Source of the DNA: Pseudomonadota bacterium
GTDB taxonomy: Bacteria; Pseudomonadota; Gammaproteobacteria; Xanthomonadales; Xanthomonadaceae
Length of the DNA stretch: 20,880 nt
Assembly: GCA_023423605.1 (NCBI GenBank)
Contig: JAFAFF010000020.1
Location: 1-20,880 of the forward strand
Direction: 5' to 3'
The notes under the pieces: generated by a model
The model's input: only the letters and a program-made list of their open reading frames with translations
What the model was told of the DNA's origin: nothing
The model's database searches: none
Translations under genes and position numbers: made by a program
Shown: positions 15,450-20,880 of the stretch, piece by piece
How positions within the stretch are numbered: position 1 is the stretch's first letter
Layout of the letters: every line of letters begins with the position of its first letter

Positions 15450-16594
15450 GCACGAAGACGGTCGGTATCCTGGGGGGCGGCCAGCTCGCCCGCATGATGG
15501 TCCTGGCGGGTGCACCGCTGGGCCTGCGTTTTGAACTGTTCGATCCTGCCGCCGATGCGTGTGGTGCACCGCTGGCGCCACTGACCGTCGGTGCGTTCGA
15601 TGACCGCCAGGCGCTGGCGGACTTTGCTGCCCGGGTCGATGTGGTGACCTTCGATTTCGAGAACGTACCGGCCGACAGCGCGCAGTGGCTGGCCGCACGC
15701 GTGCCGGTATATCCGCCGCCGTCTGCCCTGGCGGTGGCACAGGACCGGCTGAGCGAGAAGACCCTGTTCCAGCAGCTGGGCATCCCGCTGCCGGCCTTCG
15801 CCGACATCCGCAGCCGTGACGAACTGGCAGCGAAGGCCGCCGAATTCGGCCTGCCATGCATCCTCAAGACGCGACGCCTGGGATATGACGGCAAGGGCCA
15901 GTTCCGGCTGCGCAGCGATGCCGATATCGATGCCGCATGGCAGGCTCTGGGCGATCAGGTGGAGCGTACCGGGTTGATCCTGGAAGGCTTCGTCGCGTTC
16001 CAGCGCGAGGTCAGCGTCATTGCCGTGCGCGGGCGCGATGGCGAGTTCCGTGCGTGGCCGGTAACCGGCAACTGGCATGTGGATGGCGTGCTCTCGGCGA
16101 GCGTGGCCCCGGCGGTGCTGTCGGCGGCCGAACAGGAGGCGGCGGTGGGCTATGCGCGCCGGCTGGCCGAGCACCTGCAGTATGTCGGTGTGTTCGCGCT
16201 GGAGCTGTTCTGTCGCGATGGCGAGCTGCTGGCCAACGAGATGGCGCCACGCGTGCACAATTCCGGCCACTGGACCATCGAAGGCAGCGAGACCTCGCAG
16301 TTCGAGAATCACCTGCGCGCGGTGCTGGGCCTGCCGCTGGGCGACACGCGCATGCTGGGCCATGCCTGCATGTTGAACTGGATTGGTGCGATGCCTGATC
16401 CGGCCCCGGTACTGGCACAGGCCAGCGGCCACTGGCATGACTACGGCAAGCACCCACGCGAGGGCCGCAAGGTTGGCCATGCAACGTTGCGCGACGACGA
16501 TGCGGCGGTGCTGGCCGATGCGTTGCAACAGGCGGGCGATGCGCTGGGCCGGCAGGCGCAGGTGGAACCGGCGATCCGCGCCCTGCGCGGGTGA
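15446..16594 (+). CDS. purK: PurK, N5-carboxyaminoimidazole ribonucleotide synthase
   Basis: ATP-grasp enzyme making N5-CAIR from AIR, bicarbonate and ATP, feeding PurE; 382 aa. Motifs in order: [12 protein letters not shown] (8-19), [40 protein letters not shown] (ATP-grasp), [18 protein letters not shown], and the C-terminal block [18 protein letters not shown] with [17 protein letters not shown]. All the conserved parts of the family are present. It is translationally coupled to purE. The gap after it holds a palindrome pair rather than another operon gene. Confidence 0.97.
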   Translation: MSTKTVGILGGGQLARMMVLAGAPLGLRFELFDPAADACGAPLAPLTVGAFDDRQALADFAARVDVVTFDFENVPADSAQWLAARVPVYPPPSALAVAQDRLSEKTLFQQLGIPLPAFADIRSRDELAAKAAEFGLPCILKTRRLGYDGKGQFRLRSDADIDAAWQALGDQVERTGLILEGFVAFQREVSVIAVRGRDGEFRAWPVTGNWHVDGVLSASVAPAVLSAAEQEAAVGYARRLAEHLQYVGVFALELFCRDGELLANEMAPRVHNSGHWTIEGSETSQFENHLRAVLGLPLGDTRMLGHACMLNWIGAMPDPAPVLAQASGHWHDYGKHPREGRKVGHATLRDDDAAVLADALQQAGDALGRQAQVEPAIRALRG

Positions 16595-16651
16595 CCTGGC
16601 CGGCAGGGACAGAGGGGGGCCGGGCCCTGATGCATTGCGCCGCAGCGGAGA

Positions 16652-16712
16652 GTAGAGCCGGGCTCTGCCCGGCTGAAGGATTGTCGCGCAGCGGGGCAGA
16701 GCCCCGCTCTAC
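16652..16712. repeat. SMAG-like (GTAG) palindromic repeat pair 3
   Basis: GTAGAGCCGGGC form at 16652-16674 and inverted AGCGGGGCAGAG form ending CTCTAC at 16690-16712, about 60 bases after purK. Compared with pairs 1 and 2 the two stem variants appear in the opposite order. It fills most of the purK to DUF2272 gap and may end the purEK transcript. Confidence 0.8.
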
Positions 16713-16788
16713 GTGTTGGCGGTGCCTTCACGGTTCGGGCACGCGGCATTCTGCGAGGCTGGAGCTACCCCATGAGACGGAGCACCGC

Positions 16789-17772
16789 ATGCGCCGGTTG
16801 CCACTTGCCTGCCTGCTGCCGCTGTGCGCGCTGTCGCTGGATGCGGCCGCCGCCGAAGCCTGCGATGTTCCTCCCCGCTTCGGCCTGAGCCCACTGGCAG
16901 TGTCCATCCGCGATACGGCCTGCAACGAGCACCGCCTGTGGTACCGCCCTTTCATCGACCGTGAGGGCCGCGCAGCCAGCCTGGCCGTCACCGAAGCGGA
17001 AAGCGAGCATCTTGCCGACAATGGACTGATTGCCTGGCAGCGGGTCGCCGGCTACTGGCGCGAAAGTGGCACGTTGAACGCGATGGGCAGCCTGCCTGGC
17101 GCCAGCAGCTGCATCGCACCGTTGGGTTCGCGCTATACCGACAGCGACTGCCGTGCGTTCCTGATCGACAATCCCTGGTCGGCCGCCTTCATCTCCTGGG
17201 TGATGGTGCGCGCGGGCGTTCCCGGCTTCAACGCATCCCCGCGCCATATCGATTACATCCGCCAGGCGTATACCGGTGGCTCGCCCTATCGGCTGACGGA
17301 TCCGGCAACGGAGAAGCCCGCACCGGGTGACCTGCTGTGCTTCCTGCGCGACCGCCGCGAAACGCTCAGCCATGCCGGACTGGTGCAGGCGCTGGGCAAC
17401 GGTTCGGTGGGCCACTGGAAATCCCACTGCGAAGTGGTGGTGTCGGCCAACATGGGCGGCGACCACACGCTCTACCTGGTCGGTGGCAACGTGATGAATA
17501 CCGTGGCCATGCGCATGCTGAAACTGGACCGGTCCGGGCGGATCGAACTGCCCGCGGCACGCAGCGCGGAAAGCGACGGCATCGCCGCGATGTGCACGCC
17601 GGGGCGTGAAGACGAATGCAGCTTCAACCGCCAGGACTGGGCGGCGTTGCTGAAACTGACGGCGGGCGCCGCGATGCCTGCACCGGCGGCAATGCCCGCG
17701 CCCACCGGGCAACCGGGCGTGCCCACTGAGCGCGACGCGGCGCCATCGAACGTGCAGCCCGCGCTACGCTGA
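16789..17772 (+). CDS. Exported DUF2272-domain protein
   Basis: A 327-aa secreted protein of the DUF2272 family; function not established. The signal peptide MRRLPLACLLPLCALSLDAA is cut near A22. The domain spans about 60-270. It contains NPWSAAFISWVMVRAGVPGF (128-147), PAPGDLLCFL (178-186), LSHAGLVQAL (193-202) and SHCEVVVSANMGGDHTLYLVGGNV (212-235). This order resembles papain-like CHAP/NlpC folds, where the first motif carries the catalytic Cys; here it is Ser131. That relation is inference. The tail from about 296 is rich in Ala and Pro. GGAG lies 6 nt before the ATG; the frame is open back to 16591, but that part is repeat sequence and would bury the signal peptide. Confidence 0.8.
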   Translation: MRRLPLACLLPLCALSLDAAAAEACDVPPRFGLSPLAVSIRDTACNEHRLWYRPFIDREGRAASLAVTEAESEHLADNGLIAWQRVAGYWRESGTLNAMGSLPGASSCIAPLGSRYTDSDCRAFLIDNPWSAAFISWVMVRAGVPGFNASPRHIDYIRQAYTGGSPYRLTDPATEKPAPGDLLCFLRDRRETLSHAGLVQALGNGSVGHWKSHCEVVVSANMGGDHTLYLVGGNVMNTVAMRMLKLDRSGRIELPAARSAESDGIAAMCTPGREDECSFNRQDWAALLKLTAGAAMPAPAAMPAPTGQPGVPTERDAAPSNVQPALR

Positions 17773-17897
17773 TGCCAGAGAGGCCGGATCAGCAGCGCCC
17801 GGCGACCTACGCCGGTGCGCGTTCCATTACGTTCATGGCTTGATCTGCGCGCCAGCGACCGCCATCTTGTGCTTACCTTTCCCTGTAGCGCGCCGCC

Positions 17898-18248
17898 ATG
17901 CCCAGCCTGATCCTGTTGATGATTGCCGGCGCACTCGCGTACGCCTTCTGGAATTCGTCGCGCGCTGCGGCCGAACGGGCCGGTGTGCTGGGCCGCAATG
18001 CCTGCCGCGCCGCGGATGTGCAATGGCTCGACCAGAGCGTGCACGCCATCGGCCTGCGGGTGGCGCGCGGCGATGACGGCAAGCTCTGTTTCGAGCGCAC
18101 CTTCAAGTTCGAGTATTCGTACGATGGCATGGACCGGCACATGGGCCGGATGGTGTTGCGCGGCGACGAACTGGTGTCGTTCACCGGTCCCGGCGCCGCG
18201 CGGATCAGTGCCATCCGCCCGGACGTGGACGACGTGCAGGACGTCTGA
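17898..18248 (+). CDS. DUF3301-domain small membrane-anchored protein
   Basis: A 116-aa protein of the DUF3301 family, function unknown. An N-terminal hydrophobic segment (LILLMIAGALAYAFW, residues 4-18) should anchor it in the inner membrane. The conserved part follows: SSRAAAERAG...ACRAADVQWLDQSVHAIGLRVARGDDGKLCFERTFKFEYSYDGMDRHMGRMVLRGDELVSF. There is no clear ribosome-binding site before the ATG, though the hydrophobic start fits the family. It is preceded by 125 bases with a bulged GC hairpin near 17795-17820 that might end the upstream gene. It is followed by the tandem array and terminator. Confidence 0.8.
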   Translation: MPSLILLMIAGALAYAFWNSSRAAAERAGVLGRNACRAADVQWLDQSVHAIGLRVARGDDGKLCFERTFKFEYSYDGMDRHMGRMVLRGDELVSFTGPGAARISAIRPDVDDVQDV

Positions 18249-18300
18249 TGCCGCCATTGGGGGAAGCCTGGTTTGTCACTGGCATTCCGCCGTGCAGGCC

Positions 18301-18323
18301 GGTGACGACCAACGGTCGTCACC
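18301..18323. repeat. Perfect 10-bp inverted repeat at the left edge of the tandem array
   Basis: GGTGACGACC-AAC-GGTCGTCACC: a perfect stem with a three-base loop. Its right arm is the beginning of the first tandem unit, so the array is bounded by a hairpin on each side. Confidence 0.8.
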
Positions 18324-18479
18324 CACCTTGGGATGGTCCTCATCCACCCGGGATGGTCTTCACCCATCTATGGTTGGTCATCACCATCTTGGATTGGACT
18401 TCACCTATCCCGGGATGGTCGTTACCCACCTTGGGTTGGTCGTCATCCCCCCGAGGTGGTCTTCATCCACCTCGGGGGG
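18314..18479. repeat. Eight tandem units of 20-22 bp
   Basis: Units start at 18314, 18335, 18355, 18376, 18396, 18417, 18438 and 18458, each near GGTCxTCAyCCAyC...GGGAT, with lengths 21, 20, 21, 20, 21, 21, 20 and 22. Most junctions are self-complementary (for example ATCCCGGGAT at 18407-18416). The array lies between the convergent DUF3301 and sspB genes and has no spacers. The mixed 20/21 lengths argue against a coding function. Confidence 0.85.
18447..18479 (+). terminator. Strong intrinsic terminator formed by the last two repeat units
   Basis: Perfect 13-bp stem CCCCCCGAGGTGG / CCACCTCGGGGGG with a 7-base loop, followed on plus by TTACTTTCATTT. It ends the DUF3301 transcript and begins 6 bases past the sspB stop on the other strand, so it may act for both. 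Confidence 0.8.
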
Positions 18480-18485
18480 TTACTT

Positions 18486-18947
18486 TCATTTCACCACACG
18501 CAGTTGCGGCCGGCCGCTGGGACGTGGGGGTGAACCCTCCGGCGGCGTGTCGTCGGGCGGGGTCGAGCCGTCTTCCACGTCGTGGGCAACGTCGTTCTCC
18601 GGCGATTCACCGCCGATCACGTCATCAGGCAGCGCCATGCCCTGCCCGGTCTCGCGTGCATACACGGCCAGCACGGCGCTGACAGGCACCTGCACCGGGT
18701 AGCTCACGCCGGAAAAACGCGCGGAAAAGCTGACCGAATCGTTGTCGATCATCAGCCGGGATACCGCACGCTCGGCGATGTTGAGCACCACGCGTCCATC
18801 CTTGATGGACGAAGGCGGTACCTGGACACCGGGCACGCCGGCATCCACCAGCACGTGCGGGGTGAGCTGGTTGTCGTTGATCCATTCCACCAGCGCACGC
18901 AGCAGGTACGGGCGATGGCTGGTCATCCGGAAGAATTCTTCAGTCAT
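18486..18947 (-). CDS. sspB: SspB, ClpXP protease specificity-enhancing adaptor
   Basis: Adaptor that binds ssrA-tagged proteins and delivers them to ClpXP, 153 aa from this start. The substrate-binding domain is clear: SHRPYLLRALVEWINDNQLTPHVLVDAGVPGVQVP, then DGRVVLNIAERAVSRL, FSARFSGV and AVLAVYARETGQGM. An acidic, proline-rich flexible linker follows. The C-terminal ClpX-docking tail RPQLRVVK is almost identical to E. coli's RPALRVVK. ATG 18947 (MTEEFF) is chosen; an ATG seven codons later (18926) gives the E. coli-like beginning and is also possible, since neither has a strong ribosome-binding site. A small inverted repeat CCCGTG-N5-CACGGG lies just upstream. It is co-directional with sspA, 82 bases apart. 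Confidence 0.94.
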   Translation of the reverse strand: MTEEFFRMTSHRPYLLRALVEWINDNQLTPHVLVDAGVPGVQVPPSSIKDGRVVLNIAERAVSRLMIDNDSVSFSARFSGVSYPVQVPVSAVLAVYARETGQGMALPDDVIGGESPENDVAHDVEDGSTPPDDTPPEGSPPRPSGRPQLRVVK

Positions 18948-18969
18948 GGGTGAAGTGTACGCGCACGCA

Positions 18970-18986
18970 CCCGTGTCTGGCACGGG
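18970..18986. repeat. Short inverted repeat in the sspA-sspB gap
   Basis: CCCGTG-TCTGG-CACGGG, about 22 bases upstream of the chosen sspB start. There is no T-run, so it is not a clear terminator; it could fold in the sspB leader. Confidence 0.4.
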
Positions 18987-19029
18987 ACGCATGCGTGGTG
19001 TTCGCCATCGGTTCGGAAAAGAAACCGGC

Positions 19030-19665
19030 TCAGCCCGGCAGATCGCGCAGCTTGCGCTCCTGGTCGGTCAGGCTGTGCACGAAGCCAGGATGCCGGAAGA
19101 TGCGATTGCCGTAATCCTCGATCGGCTTGCCATCCTTCGGCAGTGCGACATCCAGCGCCTTCAGGCGCCAGATGATCGGCGCGATGGCGCAATCGGCCAG
19201 GCTCATCTCGCCATTGAGGAAGAACTTGCTGGCCTTGAACAACGGCAGCGACGCAGTGAGCAGTTCCTTCAGGCGCTTGCGTCCGCTTTCGGCCTGGCTC
19301 TTGTTGCCCAGCTGGATCGCCTGCACCTGCGGCACCCAGTCATGTTCGATGCGCAGCATGGCAAGACGGATGCGCGCGCGCGAAAGTGGATCCACCGGCA
19401 TCAGCGGCGGGTGCGGATAGCGCTCGTCCAGGTATTCACTGACCACCGATGCGGCATACAGCACCAGCTCGCGCTCGACCAGCGTGGGCACTGAATGATA
19501 GGGATTGAGATCGATCAGGTCTTCGGGTGGATTCTGCGGGTCCACCGGAACGAAATCGTACGTGACACCCTTGGCCGCCAGGACCAGGCGCACGCGGTGG
19601 CAGAGTACATCGTCGTTCGAGGAAAACAGCGTCAGGGTATTACGCATGCGTACGCTCGCCGCCAT
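19030..19665 (-). CDS. sspA: SspA, stringent starvation protein A (GST-fold RNA polymerase partner)
   Basis: Glutathione transferase-fold protein without GST activity that binds RNA polymerase holoenzyme and alters promoter use in starvation. The protein is 211 aa. The N-terminal thioredoxin-like domain has MTLFSS-like TLTLFSSNDDVLCHRVRLVLAAKG, DLIDLNPYHSVPTLVERELVLY and EYLDERYPHPPLMPV. The last contains the Pro-His-Pro surface pocket known to matter in E. coli SspA. The alpha-helical C-terminal domain has FLNGEMSLADCAIAPIIWRL. ATG 19665 has GGAG 8 nt upstream; the frame is open 18 codons further without a family match. It lies between petC and sspB, a common gammaproteobacterial order. Confidence 0.95.
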   Translation of the reverse strand: MAASVRMRNTLTLFSSNDDVLCHRVRLVLAAKGVTYDFVPVDPQNPPEDLIDLNPYHSVPTLVERELVLYAASVVSEYLDERYPHPPLMPVDPLSRARIRLAMLRIEHDWVPQVQAIQLGNKSQAESGRKRLKELLTASLPLFKASKFFLNGEMSLADCAIAPIIWRLKALDVALPKDGKPIEDYGNRIFRHPGFVHSLTDQERKLRDLPG

Positions 19666-19830
19666 CAAAGGCTCTCCAACGACAGGAGTCCGCCTGCCGC
19701 ATCGGCGCTGCCGGACCATTTCCGACAGTCGACTCGTCCCCGAGTGTGCAACCGGCGATCACAAAAGCCAATAGGCCATGGGTACGGGAAATCCTGCCGA
19801 CGAACATGCGACGGGGGCCGGCGCCATGCG

Positions 19831-20580
19831 TCAATGCACGTCCTTCCAGTAGTCTTTCTTCAGCAGGTACAGCAGGAACGTAAGCAGCGCCAGGAACAGC
19901 ACCACCCATACGCCCAGCTGCTGCCGCTTGAGCGCGGCAGGCTCGCCGGCATAGGCCAGGAAGTTGGTGATGTCGCGGACGGCCTGATCGTACTGACCCG
20001 CATCCACGCTGCCCGGCGTACGCACTTCCAGTGCCAGCACCGGGGGATCCGACCCTTCCGATTCCGGCTTGCCGAGCACTGCATGCTGCAGGCCCTGCAT
20101 CTGCCACAGCGGATTGGGCATGGAGGCGTTGGGGAACACCGTGTTGTTCCAGCCCAGCGGCCGGTTGCTGTCCAGGTAGAAGGACTTGAGGTAGGTGTAC
20201 ACCCAGTCCGGCCCGCGCACCCGCGATATCAGGCTCAGGTCCGGCGGCATCTTGCCGAACCATTTTTCGGCCTGGTCCGCCGGCATGGCCACCGGTACCG
20301 GATCGCCGATGGCCGCGCCGGTGAAGTTGAGGTTGTTCATCACCTCTTCCTCGGTCAGCCCGAGGTCGGCGGCCATCCGCGAATAGCGCAGGTATTTCAG
20401 CGCATGGCAGCTGGAACAGTAGTTCATGTACAGCTGGGCACCGCGCTGCAGCGACGCGCGGTCGCCGAGGTCATTGCCCGCCTGCATCAGCTTGGCGCTG
20501 CCTTCGGCTGCCAGTGCGAAGCCGCTTGCCAGCATCATCGTGGCCGCAAGGGCCAACCGGACCATCCAGCGCTCAGTCAT
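19831..20580 (-). CDS. petC: Cytochrome c1 of the bc1 complex
   Basis: Heme c subunit of ubiquinol-cytochrome c reductase, 249 aa, on the periplasmic face of the inner membrane. It passes electrons from the Rieske centre to soluble cytochrome c. The signal peptide ends near residue 25 (ASGFALAA). The heme-binding CSSCH is at 55-59 and the likely axial Met at M154 (FPNASMPNPLW). A C-terminal anchor helix VWVVLFLALLTFLLYLLKK spans about 224-242, with the usual basic residues after it. MPPDLSLISR and RDITNFLAYAGEPA are family blocks. The start overlaps the petB stop by 8 bases. Confidence 0.96.
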   Translation of the reverse strand: MTERWMVRLALAATMMLASGFALAAEGSAKLMQAGNDLGDRASLQRGAQLYMNYCSSCHALKYLRYSRMAADLGLTEEEVMNNLNFTGAAIGDPVPVAMPADQAEKWFGKMPPDLSLISRVRGPDWVYTYLKSFYLDSNRPLGWNNTVFPNASMPNPLWQMQGLQHAVLGKPESEGSDPPVLALEVRTPGSVDAGQYDQAVRDITNFLAYAGEPAALKRQQLGVWVVLFLALLTFLLYLLKKDYWKDVH

Positions 20581-20880
20581 GCGTGACCACCCTTTCCGGC
20601 ACCGGTTTGGTCCTGTCCAGGCTGGTCCATACCGGCATGGTGATGAAGAAGGCGAAGTACAGGAAGGTCAGCACGCGACCCACCCAGGTTTCCCAGACGG
20701 CGGTACCCGGCCCGGAACCGATCACGCCCAGCCAGACGAAGCAGACCACCAGCACGCCCAGCATCACCCTGGATATCCAGCCGCGGTAGCGCACCGACTT
20801 GACCTTCGCGCGGTCCAGCCAGGGCACCAGGAACAGGATGGCGATGGCCGAGAACATCACGATCACGCCACCGAGCTTGT
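20573..20880 (-). CDS. petB: Cytochrome b of the bc1 complex, C-terminal part (start beyond window)
   Basis: About 101 C-terminal residues of cytochrome b, cut by the right edge. It begins KLGGVIVMFSAIAILFLVPWLD and shows three hydrophobic segments (about MFSAIAILFLVPWL, MLGVLVVCFVWLGVIG and VLTFLYFAFFITMPVW). The KLGG...PWLDRAKVKSVRYR block is the conserved loop between the last helices of cytochrome b. It overlaps petC. The Rieske gene petA would be expected upstream, outside the window. Confidence 0.93.
   Translation of the reverse strand, partial: KLGGVIVMFSAIAILFLVPWLDRAKVKSVRYRGWISRVMLGVLVVCFVWLGVIGSGPGTAVWETWVGRVLTFLYFAFFITMPVWTSLDRTKPVPERVVTHD

Noticed and set aside
16591..16788. Upstream extension of the DUF2272 gene
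   Set aside because: The added 66 codons are read through SMAG-like palindromes and would hide a clear signal peptide that starts at 16789 behind a ribosome-binding site.
18314..18479. CRISPR array
   Set aside because: The repeats abut with no spacers, differ from each other, and no cas gene is present.
18333..18533. Heptad-repeat peptide (WSSPxxG-type) encoded by the tandem units
   Set aside because: Units of 20 and 21 bases shift the frame, so the peptide repeat does not persist; there is no ribosome-binding site, and the frame runs into the terminator and sspB antisense sequence.

Overview
The window comes from a high-GC gammaproteobacterium of the family Xanthomonadaceae, most likely Stenotrophomonas or a close relative. 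Three things point there: GTAG-type palindromic repeats beginning GTAGAGC, which look like the SMAG elements of S. maltophilia; the type IV pilus minor-pilin operon and the Oar-like TonB-dependent receptor; and the petB-petC-sspA-sspB order. This assignment is inference, since no database search was possible.

Layout. Positions 1-6507 (minus strand) hold the minor pseudopilin operon fimT-pilV-pilW-pilX-pilY1. Its genes overlap or nearly touch, and pilY1 runs off the left edge. These proteins form the priming tip complex of a type IV pilus. Upstream, also on minus, lies ppnN (6715-8109), a nucleotide 5'-monophosphate nucleosidase. It is preceded by a promoter-like pair and a terminator-like hairpin that could mark a small RNA or an attenuated leader. 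A large Oar-like TonB-dependent outer-membrane receptor follows (8347-11562, minus) with its own terminator.

Positions 11793-13577 hold an SDR-fold protein and the monothiol CGFS glutaredoxin Grx4 as an overlapping minus-strand pair, with a divergent plus-strand superoxide dismutase-like gene. The SOD-like protein is colinear with E. coli SodB but has lost three of the four metal ligands. The SDR protein has lost three of the four catalytic-tetrad residues. Both frames are intact, so these look like two pseudoenzymes flanking an Fe-S glutaredoxin.

Positions 13603-13751 carry four SMAG-like palindromes. nadC with a small cysteine-free YcaR/Trm112-like gene follows on minus, then the divergent purE-purK operon on plus with a visible promoter. 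After another palindrome pair come a secreted DUF2272 protein and a DUF3301 membrane-anchored protein (plus). Between the DUF3301 gene and the convergent sspB there is an unusual array of eight tandem units of 20-22 bp, bounded by a perfect hairpin at each end; the right one is a strong terminator. The right end has sspB, sspA, petC (cytochrome c1) and the C-terminal part of petB (cytochrome b), all on minus.

Most of the window is core metabolism and surface machinery in normal arrangement. The points worth follow-up are the paired pseudoenzymes around grx4, the 21-bp tandem array, and the possible small RNA upstream of ppnN.
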